DNA of 64,000 nt from Candidatus Woesearchaeota archaeon (lineage in GTDB: Archaea > Nanobdellota > Nanobdellia > Woesearchaeales > GW2011-AR4). The notes beneath the pieces were generated by a model that was not told where the DNA came from, made no database searches, and was given only the letters and a program-made list of their open reading frames with translations. Within the stretch, counting starts at the first letter, position 1. Every line of letters starts with the position of its first letter. The translations under genes and the position numbers were made by a program. Below, piece by piece: positions 26,186-36,246 of the stretch. The stretch is taken from assembly GCA_016185945.1 (NCBI GenBank), contig JACPMR010000004.1, forward strand, positions 18,735-82,734, read 5' to 3'.

Positions 26186-26294
26186 GAATTGGGGCTAGCG
26201 ATAGTCTCGCTTTGCAGGGAAAATAATTCCAAAATACAACTAAAACAATAATATTTATATATATTTGTGCATATTTGTATTAAGAGAGTTAAAA

Positions 26295-28163
26295 ATGGAA
26301 GCTTTAAAAAAATTAATTGAACCTAAAGATAAGAGTGTCAGAGAGGTATTAGATAACATTAAATACTCTATTGACTTTTTCCAAAGAGAATATACTTGGG
26401 AGAGAAAACATGTTGAACAACTAATTATTGATTTAACAGAGAAATTTTTTGCAAATTATGAAAAAAATGACCATCATTATAGAGAAGAAGTTGAAAACTA
26501 CACAAGATACTATTTGGGTTCAATCTTATTGTGCTTAAAAGATGGTAAAAAGTCAATTATTGATGGGCAACAAAGACTAACAACTGTTACTTTATTATTA
26601 ATATACTTAAACAACTTACAAAAAGGGAAAACTTCTGAAATAAAAAAAGTTTCGGAATTAATATTTTCAGAAAAATTCTCCAAAAAATCTTTTAATATGC
26701 AAGTAGAGGATAGAGCAGATTGTATGGAGGCGTTATATAATGGAGAAGATTATGACCCTAATGGGAAAGGAGAATCTGTTAAACATATTGTTGACCGCTA
26801 TGAAGACATTAATGAGTTATTTCCAGATGACCTCAAAGAAGAAGCTCTTCCTTATTTTATAGACTGGTTAATGGAATATGTAGTTTTTGTTGAAATTACT
26901 ACTTATTCTGATGATGATGCATATACAATTTTTGAAACTATGAATGACAGGGGAAAAAGCTTAACCCCTACTGATATGCTTAAAGGGTATATTTTAGTCA
27001 ACGTTGCAGGAGTAGAAAAGAAAGATAAAATTAATGAATTCTGGAAGAGTTCAATATTTGAATTAAAGAAGATAGAGGAAACTGAAGATTTAGACTTTTT
27101 TAAAGCGTGGCTGAGGGCAAAATATGCTGAAACAATCAGACCTGGAAAGAAAGGAGCAGAGAATGAAGATTTTGAAAAAATAGGTTCGCGATTTCATAGT
27201 TGGGTAAGGGATAATAAAGAGAAATTAAATTTAGTTGTTAGTGATGACTTCTATAACTTAATTATGAAATATTTTGCTTTTTTTACTAAATTATATTTAA
27301 AAATATTTGAGGCAACTGATAAGCTGATTGATAAATTTGAATCAATTCATTTTATTGAAGAAAGAGGTTTAGCATTGTCCATTTATTTTCCTTTACTTAT
27401 GGCTCCTGTGAAGCCTGATGATACCGAAGACAAAATTGATAAGAAACTTCAACTTGTGTCTTATTTCTTGGAAATGTTTGTGGTTTTTAGGTCCATTAAT
27501 AGAAGGAATTATTCTCATAGTGGAATTAGATACACAATGTATAACTTGGTTAAGGAAATAAGAAATAAGTCAATTGAAGAACTTGCACAAATACTAAAAA
27601 GTAAAGTTAGAGAATTTGAAGATAGGTTAGATGGAATGAAAAGTTTAGTTCTTCATGGGCAAAATAGACGATTTATAAGATTTCTTTTAGCCAGAATTAC
27701 AACGCATATTGAAAATCAATCTGGGATACCAACTAAATTTAACAATTATGTTGATCCAGATTTAAAAAAACCATTTGAAATTGAGCATATTTGGGCTAAT
27801 AGTTTTGAAGAACACAGAGACGAATTTGAGCAAAGAGATGAATTCGAAAATTTCCGAAATTCAATAGGTGCTTTACTTTTAGTTCAAAGAGGATTTAATC
27901 AAAGTTATGGAGATTTATCTTACGAAGAAAAATTATCTCATTACTATGGACAGAATCTATTAGCAAAGTCGCTTAATCAGCAATGTTATGATAGAAACCC
28001 AAATTTTATTAATTACATCAAAAATAGTAATCTCCCTTTTAAATATCATCAGCATTTCAAAAGGAAAGATATTCTTGATAGAATAGAACTTTATACAGCA
28101 ATCTGTGAAGAAATTTATAATATTGAGAAGTTTGATTTAATTGTTTCAGGAAACGAGGAATAA
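26295..28163 (+). CDS. GmrSD-like DUF262-DUF1524 nuclease
   Basis: About 622 residues from the ATG at 26295; an in-frame start 30 bases earlier is less likely. DUF262 (ParB/Srx-like) motifs are FQREYTWERKHVEQLI and IIDGQQRLTTVTLL. The C-terminal DUF1524 part is an HNH-type nuclease: EIEHIWANSFEEH, then NSIGALLLVQRGFNQSYG. GmrSD-type proteins are type IV restriction enzymes that use nucleotide hydrolysis to cut modified phage DNA. A 48-residue RHH gene follows one base after the stop, then a methylase, suggesting one defence operon. Confidence 0.85.
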   Translation: MEALKKLIEPKDKSVREVLDNIKYSIDFFQREYTWERKHVEQLIIDLTEKFFANYEKNDHHYREEVENYTRYYLGSILLCLKDGKKSIIDGQQRLTTVTLLLIYLNNLQKGKTSEIKKVSELIFSEKFSKKSFNMQVEDRADCMEALYNGEDYDPNGKGESVKHIVDRYEDINELFPDDLKEEALPYFIDWLMEYVVFVEITTYSDDDAYTIFETMNDRGKSLTPTDMLKGYILVNVAGVEKKDKINEFWKSSIFELKKIEETEDLDFFKAWLRAKYAETIRPGKKGAENEDFEKIGSRFHSWVRDNKEKLNLVVSDDFYNLIMKYFAFFTKLYLKIFEATDKLIDKFESIHFIEERGLALSIYFPLLMAPVKPDDTEDKIDKKLQLVSYFLEMFVVFRSINRRNYSHSGIRYTMYNLVKEIRNKSIEELAQILKSKVREFEDRLDGMKSLVLHGQNRRFIRFLLARITTHIENQSGIPTKFNNYVDPDLKKPFEIEHIWANSFEEHRDEFEQRDEFENFRNSIGALLLVQRGFNQSYGDLSYEEKLSHYYGQNLLAKSLNQQCYDRNPNFINYIKNSNLPFKYHQHFKRKDILDRIELYTAICEEIYNIEKFDLIVSGNEE

Positions 28164-28164
28164 A

Positions 28165-28311
28165 ATGGAATCAAAAAACATTACATTGAGGGTTAATTCA
28201 GATTTATATGAAAATTACAAAGAATTTTGCAAGAAAAAAGGATTACTAATATCACGACAGTTCGAGATCATGATGGAAGAACAATTAAAAAAAGAGAGAG
28301 GGAAGTTTTAA
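28165..28311 (+). CDS. Small ribbon-helix-helix protein
   Basis: A 48-residue ORF starting one base after the GmrSD-like stop codon (TAAAATG). Its ITLRVNSDLYENYKEFCKKK, followed by LISRQFEIMMEEQLKKE, is a compact ribbon-helix-helix pattern (beta strand, helix, turn, helix). It ends two bases before the methylase ATG. This exact fit between two genes argues that the frame is real and that the methylase starts at 28314. Probably the transcriptional regulator of the operon. Confidence 0.65.
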   Translation: MESKNITLRVNSDLYENYKEFCKKKGLLISRQFEIMMEEQLKKERGKF

Positions 28312-28313
28312 AT

Positions 28314-29366
28314 ATGGCAAGAGAGGGTTCAGTCAAATACATACACAATGCAAAGAGCAATAAGAATGATGAATTCTACACTGTTCTTTCTGATATAGAA
28401 AAAGAACTGAAGCACTACAAAAATCACTTCAAAAATAAAGTAGTTTATTGTAATTGTGATGATCCTTTTGAAAGTAATTTCTTTAAGTTTTTTGCTGCTA
28501 ATTTTATTAATTTTGGATTAAAAAAACTTATTGTGACTTCTTATGGTGGATCGCCCATCATTGGTAGTCAATTACCTTTGTTAGATATCAAGGGAATAAA
28601 TGGTAAAGAGCCCATTAAAATCGAAATAAATAAAGTAGATGATTATAATAAAGATGGTTCTATTGATTTATCTGATGTTCAATTATTATTAGAACGTGAT
28701 GCGAATACATCAGCACCTCTTAAACAAGGAGGAGATTTTCGTAGTAATGAATGTATTGAATTGCTAAAACAGGCCGACATTGTTGTTACCAACCCGCCTT
28801 TTTCATTGTTCAGAGAGTACGTAGGACAACTTATGAAATACAAAAAAAAGTTTTTGATTATCGGAACTTGGAATGCGATTACTTACAAAGAAATTTTTCC
28901 TCTAATAAAGGATAATAAAATATGGATTGGCATAAATAGTAATCGTAATTTTTCAGGTTTTATCGTGCCAAAGCATTATCCATTAAGTGGAACAGAAGCT
29001 CGCATAGATGAAAATGGAAACAGAATAGTCTCTTCTAACAATACTTGTTGGTTTACAAATCTGGATACTCATAAGCGTCACGAAAAATTAATTCTATATA
29101 AAAAATACAACAAAGCCGAATATCCAAAGTATGATAATTGTGATGCAATAGAAGTTTCAGAAACCAACAATATTCCTATTGATTATAAAGGTGCAATGGG
29201 TGTTCCTATTACTTTTATGAATAAATATAATCCCAACCAATTTGAGATTCTAGGTTTAGATGACAATGGACTTGTTTATCCAGAATGGAGAGGACGAGGG
29301 CCATCTTTAAATGGTAAGACAATTTATCGAAGAATTATAATTAAAAATAAGGATGTCAAAAAATGA
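28314..29366 (+). CDS. Adenine-specific DNA methyltransferase, M.EcoRI family
   Basis: About 350 residues from the ATG at 28314. SAKSNKNDEFYT, then VVYCNCDDPFESNFFKFF and the catalytic VVTNPPFSLFREY (N-P-P-F) are the hallmarks of M.EcoRI-type N6-adenine methylases. The full-length domain runs to the C-terminal NPNQFEILGL. It overlaps the following DUF262-HNH gene by 4 bases (ATGA), so the two are translationally coupled. The pair looks like modification and restriction parts of one system; the target sequence cannot be predicted. Confidence 0.88.
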   Translation: MAREGSVKYIHNAKSNKNDEFYTVLSDIEKELKHYKNHFKNKVVYCNCDDPFESNFFKFFAANFINFGLKKLIVTSYGGSPIIGSQLPLLDIKGINGKEPIKIEINKVDDYNKDGSIDLSDVQLLLERDANTSAPLKQGGDFRSNECIELLKQADIVVTNPPFSLFREYVGQLMKYKKKFLIIGTWNAITYKEIFPLIKDNKIWIGINSNRNFSGFIVPKHYPLSGTEARIDENGNRIVSSNNTCWFTNLDTHKRHEKLILYKKYNKAEYPKYDNCDAIEVSETNNIPIDYKGAMGVPITFMNKYNPNQFEILGLDDNGLVYPEWRGRGPSLNGKTIYRRIIIKNKDVKK

Positions 29367-30457
29367 AAGTAGAATTGCATAAAATCCCGATAAAAGATGT
29401 AGTAAAAGATTACAAAGATAGTGCTGAAGAGGGTGTAACAGCCTACGGTGGAAAACTAGACATTCGTCCTAAATATCAAAGAGAGTTCGTATATAGAGAT
29501 AGGCAACGAGACGAAGTAGTTGAAACCGTAAGGAAAAATTTTCCACTGAACATAATGTATTGGGTAAAAAAAGCTGATGGAAGTTTTGAGGTCTTAGATG
29601 GACAACAAAGAACCATAAGTGTTGCTCAATATGTGGCAGGAGACTTTTCAATAAACGAGAAATATTTTCATAGTTTAACAAAAGATGAACAAAATCAAAT
29701 CTTAAATTATGAATTAATGATCTACTTTTGTGAAGGAAAAGAAAGAGAAAAATTAGATTGGTTTAAAATTGTAAATATAGCTGGAGAAAAATTAACGGAT
29801 CAAGAACTTCTTAATGCCGTATACACAGGAACTTGGCTTTCAGACGCTAAGTTGCATTTTAGTAAAACAAATTGCGCAGCACATTCTTTAGCTGGTGATG
29901 GGGGACAATTGATGAACGGTTCACCAATCCGACAAGAGCTCTTGGAAACTGTATTGTCATGGATTAATGATGGAAAAATTGAAGAATATATGTCTAAACA
30001 TCAACACGATAAAAATGCAGATGAATTATGGGAATACTTCCAAAAAGTAATTGAATGGGTAAGAAAGACTTTCCCAAAATATAGAAAAGAAATGAAAGGG
30101 ATTGAATGGGGGGAGTTATATAATAAGTTCAAGAATAAAAAATTAGATTCAAAAAAACTAGAAACAGAAATATCTGAATTAATGCAAGATGAAGACATTA
30201 CAAACCATAAAGGTATATATCTTTATGTTTTAACTAGGGACGAAAGATATCTAAATATTCGAGCATTTACAGATAAGCAAAAAAGAAAGGCGTATGAAAG
30301 ACAAAAAGGTATTTGCCCCAAATGTAAAAAACATTTCAAAATAGAGGAAATGGAAGCAGACCATATCAAACTTTGGAGCGAAGGCGGAAAAACAATAGAT
30401 GAAAATTGTCAAATGTTATGTAGAGATGACCATAGAGAAAAATCTAGTAAAAAATAA
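29363..30457 (+). CDS. DUF262 protein with C-terminal HNH nuclease
   Basis: A 364-residue protein. DUF262 motifs: RPKYQREFVYRDRQRDEVV and EVLDGQQRTISVAQYV. The last 55 residues are a classic HNH domain with two Cys pairs: ICPKCKKHF, EADHIKLWSEGGKT, ENCQMLCRDDH. Coupled to the M.EcoRI-like methylase by a 4-base overlap, it is the best candidate for the cognate restriction enzyme. DUF262 can hydrolyse nucleotides, so cleavage may be regulated. Confidence 0.85.
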   Translation: MKVELHKIPIKDVVKDYKDSAEEGVTAYGGKLDIRPKYQREFVYRDRQRDEVVETVRKNFPLNIMYWVKKADGSFEVLDGQQRTISVAQYVAGDFSINEKYFHSLTKDEQNQILNYELMIYFCEGKEREKLDWFKIVNIAGEKLTDQELLNAVYTGTWLSDAKLHFSKTNCAAHSLAGDGGQLMNGSPIRQELLETVLSWINDGKIEEYMSKHQHDKNADELWEYFQKVIEWVRKTFPKYRKEMKGIEWGELYNKFKNKKLDSKKLETEISELMQDEDITNHKGIYLYVLTRDERYLNIRAFTDKQKRKAYERQKGICPKCKKHFKIEEMEADHIKLWSEGGKTIDENCQMLCRDDHREKSSKK

Positions 30458-30675
30458 GATATAATCATTCTTAATAAATTTCTTTTACAAAGTAAAAGTC
30501 AATATGTGCATAGCACCAGCCCCCTCTCTCGTATTTAAAGTAAGTAAAAATTTTGGTCAAATGAAGTGAATCTTTAAATTAATGTTTTCATTTTTTACTC
30601 GGCACAACCATAACCTTCTCAGTCTTAAAAAAACTCTCAGAAACCTTTAAATATAATATCCTTCCAGATATAGCC

Positions 30676-30945
30676 ATGCTCATCGAATTCATCCTCGTTG
30701 GAGTTCTCGGAGGATTAGTTAGAGCCTTGTATGGCCTCCTCAAAGCCATTAATGACGGAGCACTCATAAATAAAGGATATTTCTTTATCACCTTAATAAT
30801 CTCAGGAGTTATTGGCGGATTATTAGGCACGGTCTTCAATACTGATTATAGAATCACCTGTTTAGCTGGTTATGTTGGCACAGACATTTTGGAAAATGTT
30901 TTTACAGGCGTAATGCCTAAATCAATAATATTAAAGAAAAAATGA
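30676..30945 (+). CDS. Small membrane protein, holin-like (first of a pair)
   Basis: An 89-residue protein with three membrane segments and Gly-rich turns (VGVLGGLVRALYG, IISGVIGGLLGTVF, LAGYVGTDILENVF). It overlaps the next gene by 4 bases, and the two proteins share pattern and length, so they arose by duplication. The AGYxGxDxxE ending resembles small phage-holin-like proteins. It could be a membrane effector of the surrounding defence genes (inference). TATA-like TTTAAATATAA lies about 20 bases upstream. Confidence 0.6.
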   Translation: MLIEFILVGVLGGLVRALYGLLKAINDGALINKGYFFITLIISGVIGGLLGTVFNTDYRITCLAGYVGTDILENVFTGVMPKSIILKKK

Positions 30946-31211
30946 ACGAATTAATAATATCAGCAGGATTTGGAATTTTAGGCGCAATAGTCAGAGTTTT
31001 AGTGGTTTCATTACAGATTACTCAGCTAAAAAAGAAGATTGCCTATTCTGGATTTATGGTTTATGCAGTAGTTGTTTTAGCTGTTGGTGCATTTTCAGGA
31101 ATTGTATTAAGCTATGGGAAAGTATTAAGCTTCTTGGCGGGATATGCTGGGTTGGACTTAATAGAGGGGTATTACAAGGTGTTTAAGAAGAGACAGATAA
31201 AGTTCAAATAG
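30942..31211 (+). CDS. Small membrane protein, holin-like (second of a pair)
   Basis: An 89-residue paralogue of the preceding protein: AGFGILGAIVRVLVV, VVVLAVGAFSGIVL and LAGYAGLDLIEGYY, followed by a basic tail. Start ATG overlaps the previous stop. Two related three-helix proteins translated together may form a hetero-oligomer in the membrane. Confidence 0.6.
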   Translation: MNELIISAGFGILGAIVRVLVVSLQITQLKKKIAYSGFMVYAVVVLAVGAFSGIVLSYGKVLSFLAGYAGLDLIEGYYKVFKKRQIKFK

Positions 31212-31220
31212 AACATATAT

Positions 31221-31844
31221 TTATTGATATCCAACTGAATATTTACATCTCTTTGTCTGGTGTAATATACAGGCATTGCATTTTGCCGGAATTTCACAAG
31301 TCTTAGGTTTTACCTCTTTTCGAAGAAGCTTTTTTATCCTACCAATCACTTCTAAAACACTTTTTTTATTATCCTCTGTATATTCTTCTCTCCAAACTTC
31401 GGTATTTGTGTCTCTATCCCTAATTATAGAGTATATCTTCTTGTTTATCTTGAAGTTTGATTCAAATAAGAGGCAATATGCCCATACCTGCCTACGAGCC
31501 CCCATATAAGGTTTCGCACGTGGCTTATCATCTATCACATAAACATTATTAGCATCTATTCCCAACTCATCAATGACGCCTAACAATACAAAATCCTCAA
31601 ATTCCTTCTTTAGGGGGATCTCCTTTGTTATAGTATATTTTGTACTTTTAAGGAATTCTTCCTTAGTAGTAGGCACTGCAACCTTTAAGAATTCGCTTTC
31701 TTTTTTTTCATGAATTTCATTGCCCCTTATCATTGCAGTGGTTTTTGGGATCTCTTCACCTAAAACATTCTGAAAGTACCATTTATATTCGCAATATTCA
31801 TGGTCATTAAGCCATGATGCTTTTATTGGTAAAATTTCATTCAT
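31221..31844 (-). CDS. Cas4/RecB-like PD-(D/E)XK nuclease with Cys cluster
   Basis: About 207 residues from the ATG at 31844. The motifs of Cas4-type exonucleases are present: IRGNEIHEKKE, LLGVIDELGI (Asp), VYVIDDKPRAK (D-x-K) and RRQVWAYCLLFE (Q-x3-Y). One Cys near the N-terminus (EYCEYKW) and three at the C-terminus (ECPAKC-like CEIPAKCNACILHQTKRC) can bind an iron-sulphur cluster. There are no CRISPR repeats in the window, so this is a stand-alone Cas4-like nuclease, downstream of a helicase on the same strand. Confidence 0.82.
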   Translation of the reverse strand: MNEILPIKASWLNDHEYCEYKWYFQNVLGEEIPKTTAMIRGNEIHEKKESEFLKVAVPTTKEEFLKSTKYTITKEIPLKKEFEDFVLLGVIDELGIDANNVYVIDDKPRAKPYMGARRQVWAYCLLFESNFKINKKIYSIIRDRDTNTEVWREEYTEDNKKSVLEVIGRIKKLLRKEVKPKTCEIPAKCNACILHQTKRCKYSVGYQ

Positions 31845-31954
31845 GCTGACTATAAGTATGTATTTCTTTATTAATATTATCAAACTAAATAATCCATTAA
31901 GTGACGCAAAAATTGATAAATATTTATAAACTTAAAGATATTTTCCTATATAAA

Positions 31955-32482
31955 ATGACTCAAAGTGAAAGGCAAGAGATGTTTAAAGGTGGAGGTGGTA
32001 TTCTATTAAGAGAACCTGCGGCAATAATCAAATCTCAATCTGGAGGCACCTCAAAAGCTATTACCAAGAAAGAGCCAGATTTAGATTTTAGAAATCAGAT
32101 TAATAGTTCAATTAGAGCGTTAATAATTAACTCTGAAAGGTTCAGAAAAATAAGGTCACTTGTGGATATAGATGTTATGGACAAAAAAAATATATTAAGA
32201 AATACTGAAGAATTCAAATTTCTTGGGCTAATTCCCACAATCGAAGTAGATGAATGCTTCTTCAATGATTTAGTAGCTCCATGCCAGCAAACCAAAACCA
32301 TTAGCTATTACCCAGCTGATAAAGTTTTGAAGATAATAAAAGAAGAATATAAGGGCATTGAAATTGAGTTATTATCCAAACAAACACTTATTGATACTCA
32401 AAAACCAAAAAAGGAACAGACCAATAATGAGGGTGTTGTTTCAAATATTCTGAAAGGGTTTAAAGAATGGTGGGAAAAATAG
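31955..32482 (+). CDS. Hypothetical protein opposite the helicase/nuclease genes
   Basis: About 175 residues from the ATG at 31955 (an in-frame ATG at 31901 is possible). N-terminal MTQSERQEMFKGGGG, then a central domain and a C-terminal helix ILKGFKEWWEK. It sits on the plus strand between the Cas4-like and helicase genes, which are on the minus strand, and ends one base from the helicase stop. Its frame is intact over 500 bases. Function unknown; position suggests a linked system. Confidence 0.55.
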   Translation: MTQSERQEMFKGGGGILLREPAAIIKSQSGGTSKAITKKEPDLDFRNQINSSIRALIINSERFRKIRSLVDIDVMDKKNILRNTEEFKFLGLIPTIEVDECFFNDLVAPCQQTKTISYYPADKVLKIIKEEYKGIEIELLSKQTLIDTQKPKKEQTNNEGVVSNILKGFKEWWEK

Positions 32483-32483
32483 A

Positions 32484-35400
32484 TTAAATGTCTTCCCTAC
32501 CAAACCGCTTATCATAATTTGACCTTAATGCTAACCACACATCCACTGCCCAGCCTTCTTTAATTGGTACTCTTACAACTTTTTCTAACCACTCCAAAGA
32601 GTGATTGGCTTTGAATGTTTTGTTCATGATTAAAGTCTTGCACAAATCCACCCCATAAGATTCAAACATTGATTTCGGCATATCATCTATTTTCTTGATA
32701 ATCTCTTGTTTCTTTTCTTCACTTGTATTAAGAGATAGAATATCAAAATACTGACGAAGGTCAATTTTGAGGAGTCCTTCAAGCTTTTTCTTATAACGAA
32801 TATGCTTCTCAAGTTTCTTTAATTTTACTTGGCTGACAAAAGCCATATAATTGACGATGCTTTCAGGTTTAGTATTTTTTGTTACCTCTCCAAATTTATC
32901 TATTTTGGTACGGAGTTCTTCTTGTTTGTTTATCTGAGCTACTTGCTCAATAAATTTTTGTCCATCTTCTTCTAGAAATATTACCAGCTGTTTTCTTATT
33001 TGATTAACAGTTTTTTGATTCAAACCGGAATTAGCAAATTCGTTCTTGACATAATCATTAAGTGATGGAAATATCTTTCTTGCTTCAGTCTTCAGTATTG
33101 GGTCTTGCAATTTTTCAAGTAGAGATTCTTTAATAATACTTAAATCAATGATCTTGTAGAGTTCATCAAGTTTATGATCATATTCTTCCTCTTCTGATAA
33201 ACTGTCATACCCAATGTCTGCCTCAATTATTTGATTTTCAATTCTACCAAATGTGTCTATTAAACTCTTGAATTCTTCTCCTAATTGTTTGTTCTCATGG
33301 AGGTATTCCATAATATCTTTATCGTAATATGCTCCGCATGAATCCGCCTTATACGCCCCTAATTGTTTTAGTAAACCTATCCTTTTATTCAATGATTCCC
33401 TATTCGTCCCCTTCGCTCCAATTATATGGGCATATTTTTCATCATGGAGGTCACTATAGTAATTTAAATCTGGCCTCACAGTTCCAATAATGATTAGTTT
33501 GCATTTTGCTCTTGTAACGGCAACATTCAGAATCTTATAGTCTTGTAAAATCTTTGGGTCGCCAACTCCAGTGTAGGATGTGATATCAAAGATTATTATA
33601 TCTTTTTCCCTACCTTGAAATTTATGCACTGTGCCAACTTCTAAGTCTGTCATAAGCATATAGGTTTCGGCTTTTATGAGCGCCTTATTGACGGGATCTT
33701 CCTTGATTTTGTCTCGTAAATAAGGGTCTAAAGAAGGATTTTCGTATAGGTACTTCCTAATTAATTCTACTTGGTCGTTATATGGTGCTATGACTCCTAT
33801 TTTTTCACGGTATTCTGGTTCAGTTTTTGATTGGCTATAATAAATAGCCTCAAGATACCTTTTTAGTAGTATTATGGTTATCGCTGCTTGTGCAATATGG
33901 AAGTATCTCATTTGCCGACCAGGAAATTTGTCTGCCCAATCCTTATTAGAGCTATACTTTAATTTATAAGGAAGAGATACTAAATCAATCCAAACTACTC
34001 TCTTTTTTGGATCAATAACATCCTTTACAAGATTATTATCAAAATTAATCTTGGAAAGAAAATTATATTTTTGTAATTGATACTCTGTAATCTTTGTATG
34101 TAATATGTTGTTATAGAACATATCATTGGAGAATTTAATAATCTCAGGGTAAGAACGGTGTTGGCAAATCAATTTCACAAGAGCACTAGATTTAGTAGTA
34201 TTTAAATATAGAACCAAATCCGAGAAGAATGATTTTTCTAAATGCTCAATCTCACCACTAGTCAAACCGTTCCTTTTAAGGTACTGTTTTACATTGTCAT
34301 CTAAAAACGGATTTAATTGGTAAGCATCCCCTATCAATAACATTTTCTGAGTCTTTGCTGCTACTAGCATTATTTTAGAGAATTCAATCATTGAGCATTC
34401 ATCAATTATAGCTAAATCAAATTCAAAATTATCAAATAATGGTGTGCCTAGTTTGTCTAAAGTAGCTCCAACTATATTGTGCTTTTTTATTATATCTATC
34501 TTCAATTCCTTTTTGTCTTTCCTTTTCTTCGAAAGGCACACAGTCTTGACATCTTTGAGCCTAATTCTTTGTTCAAAAGCAACACGAATCATTTTCTCTC
34601 TCAAAGATGCCTCCTCTTTTAATAGCACAGCAAAAACATTATCAACAGCGACATTTGTGAAAGAAGTTACAAGTATTTTCATTTCAGGTTTTAATTTAAT
34701 TAGCTGTCTAATTATTTCTACCGTAGTTTTCGTTTTTCCAGTTCCGCCAGGACCAGTAACGGCAAGAACGTAACCATCGGGATTATTATAAATTTCAATT
34801 GTTTTTTTTACAACTTCTTTTTGCTCATTATTTAGGTCATCAATAAACTGAATATCACTAGTTCCAGTTGGTTCATAAATACCTATTTCTGGTAAGCCTA
34901 ATGCACCATCGGTGTAAATATCTGTAAGTAAGCTCCTAAATTTTTTGTATTTTATTGGATTATCGATAATTAGATTCATATGCCTTTGGATATTGCTAAA
35001 TAAAAATCTTACATCTTCTTCAAGGATTAGCCTAGCCCTATTCTTAGTTACTAATTTTGCCTGTTTGGTATCTAGTATTTCTACACAAACCTTGTCTCCC
35101 CTAACAAGAAATATCATACCCAATGCAGAAAACTCAGATAAAGATTTTCCTTCTGGTAACACTCCCTTTAAACGGATGGAAACTATGGTTCCACTCCTTA
35201 TTCTTCTATCTTCCACATCATAATCCAAGAAAGTTGCTTCAAGTACATTTGCATATATATCTTCTATAACAATCTCATAAATAGTTTTTCTTAGTGGCCT
35301 GTATTTTTGCATTAATCCGATATACCTTATGAAAACATCTATATACTTAATTTGAACCTTAAATTCTGCTTCAGCCTTTAAGATATCTTCAAATGAAACT

Positions 35401-35594
35401 TCAAATTCTTCTCGCTTTGTATCATCATATAACACCGAATAGGCTTCGTTCACCAGCTTGAACTGTTCTTCAGCATCAGGTTGGTCATTTATGTCTGGGT
35501 GGTATTTTTTGGCGAGATTTAAGTAAGCTTTCTTGATATCTTCTTTAGAACATCCCTTTCTTAATCCTAATATTTCATAATAATCCCATGCCAT
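32484..35594 (-). CDS. J-domain fused to UPF1/DNA2-like SF1 helicase
   Basis: A 1036-residue fusion. Residues 1-65 form a J-domain with the HPD motif (YHPDINDQP), the module that stimulates Hsp70. From about residue 225 a superfamily 1B helicase follows: GPGGTGKT (Walker A), IIDECSM (Walker B), [12 protein letters not shown] (motif III), [12 protein letters not shown] (motif V) and [10 protein letters not shown] (motif VI). The C-terminal 300 residues are helical and unassigned. An RHH/AT-hook gene lies 25 bases upstream and a Cas4-like nuclease downstream, both on this strand. Helicase plus nuclease suggests DNA processing or defence. Confidence 0.85.
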   Translation of the reverse strand: MAWDYYEILGLRKGCSKEDIKKAYLNLAKKYHPDINDQPDAEEQFKLVNEAYSVLYDDTKREEFEVSFEDILKAEAEFKVQIKYIDVFIRYIGLMQKYRPLRKTIYEIVIEDIYANVLEATFLDYDVEDRRIRSGTIVSIRLKGVLPEGKSLSEFSALGMIFLVRGDKVCVEILDTKQAKLVTKNRARLILEEDVRFLFSNIQRHMNLIIDNPIKYKKFRSLLTDIYTDGALGLPEIGIYEPTGTSDIQFIDDLNNEQKEVVKKTIEIYNNPDGYVLAVTGPGGTGKTKTTVEIIRQLIKLKPEMKILVTSFTNVAVDNVFAVLLKEEASLREKMIRVAFEQRIRLKDVKTVCLSKKRKDKKELKIDIIKKHNIVGATLDKLGTPLFDNFEFDLAIIDECSMIEFSKIMLVAAKTQKMLLIGDAYQLNPFLDDNVKQYLKRNGLTSGEIEHLEKSFFSDLVLYLNTTKSSALVKLICQHRSYPEIIKFSNDMFYNNILHTKITEYQLQKYNFLSKINFDNNLVKDVIDPKKRVVWIDLVSLPYKLKYSSNKDWADKFPGRQMRYFHIAQAAITIILLKRYLEAIYYSQSKTEPEYREKIGVIAPYNDQVELIRKYLYENPSLDPYLRDKIKEDPVNKALIKAETYMLMTDLEVGTVHKFQGREKDIIIFDITSYTGVGDPKILQDYKILNVAVTRAKCKLIIIGTVRPDLNYYSDLHDEKYAHIIGAKGTNRESLNKRIGLLKQLGAYKADSCGAYYDKDIMEYLHENKQLGEEFKSLIDTFGRIENQIIEADIGYDSLSEEEEYDHKLDELYKIIDLSIIKESLLEKLQDPILKTEARKIFPSLNDYVKNEFANSGLNQKTVNQIRKQLVIFLEEDGQKFIEQVAQINKQEELRTKIDKFGEVTKNTKPESIVNYMAFVSQVKLKKLEKHIRYKKKLEGLLKIDLRQYFDILSLNTSEEKKQEIIKKIDDMPKSMFESYGVDLCKTLIMNKTFKANHSLEWLEKVVRVPIKEGWAVDVWLALRSNYDKRFGREDI

Positions 35595-35619
35595 TTTTTA
35601 TAAGATATACATTCCTATT

Positions 35620-35901
35620 TTAAAATATGTCTCTAATTAGGCAACAAACAATTTGACTATGTCTATAGAGAAATTGGCCCCCCTTCTTACTAAAAATCTT
35701 CTTCCTTGTAAGAATCTTCTCTTCCCTTATCTTCTTGGGCCTTCCTCTTGTTTCACGAACATGCTCAGCTTCTATAAACAGTTTATCCCGCAACATTTCT
35801 AAGATAACTTCCTGTATTGAAGTGTAAGAATACTTTTGCTTTTCAGCTTCCAATTTATGAAGAATTGGTTCAGGTACAGATAATAATATTCGCTTTGCCA
35901 T
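35620..35901 (-). CDS. Ribbon-helix-helix protein with AT-hook
   Basis: A 93-residue DNA-binding protein. The first about 45 residues (RILLSVPEPILHKLEAEKQK, then SIQEVILEMLRDKLF) form a ribbon-helix-helix; RETRGRPKKIREEK is an AT-hook (RGRPKK). The last 25 residues are hydrophobic and odd for this family. It is 25 bases upstream of the helicase and is probably its regulator. TATA-like ATATATCAAAT lies upstream. Confidence 0.7.
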   Translation of the reverse strand: MAKRILLSVPEPILHKLEAEKQKYSYTSIQEVILEMLRDKLFIEAEHVRETRGRPKKIREEKILTRKKIFSKKGGQFLYRHSQIVCCLIRDIF

Positions 35902-36074
35902 TTTGCTATGTTATCAATATATATCAAATTATATAATAATATATCACTACTATTTAAGCTTTATGCTTTTTAAAAGACGATAAACATAACTAAACTAACT
36001 AAAAATAAAGAAAAAATAATAAATGATTAATTATGCTATTCTTCGCCCCCGAACCCTAAAGAATAGCCAAAACG

Positions 36075-36124
36075 AGCCCCCGATTCTGAACTACTGACGA
36101 AAACAAACTAAAGCCCCCGATTAC
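36075..36124. repeat. Right end of the first cassette block (inverted copy of 24079-24127)
   Basis: AGCCCCCGATTC (36075-36086) and TAAAGCCCCCGATTAC (36109-36124) are the reverse complements, in mirrored order, of two segments at 24079-24127. This closes the 12-kb block of defence-type genes. The rest of the gap 35902-36518 holds the following attC-like site; no gene is seen. Confidence 0.65.
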
Positions 36125-36246
36125 GAATAGATAGACTGCTTCGCAGTAATATATGGTAACGTTATAATAAAAAACTACTGCAGCAACTGAATTTACGGCA
36201 ACTCAAAAACTCTGCGGACGCAGTTTTCCCACACTTCGTATGGAAA

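Noticed and set aside
26200..26264. AGCGATAGTCTCGC palindrome before the GmrSD-like gene as another structured element
   Set aside because: It has only a short hairpin and none of the shared P2-P3-P4 order or end motifs.
30500..30545. GCACCAGCCCCCTCTCTCGTA as a further element copy
   Set aside because: Only the ACGAGAG end motif matches, on the minus strand, and no helices are present; at most a remnant.
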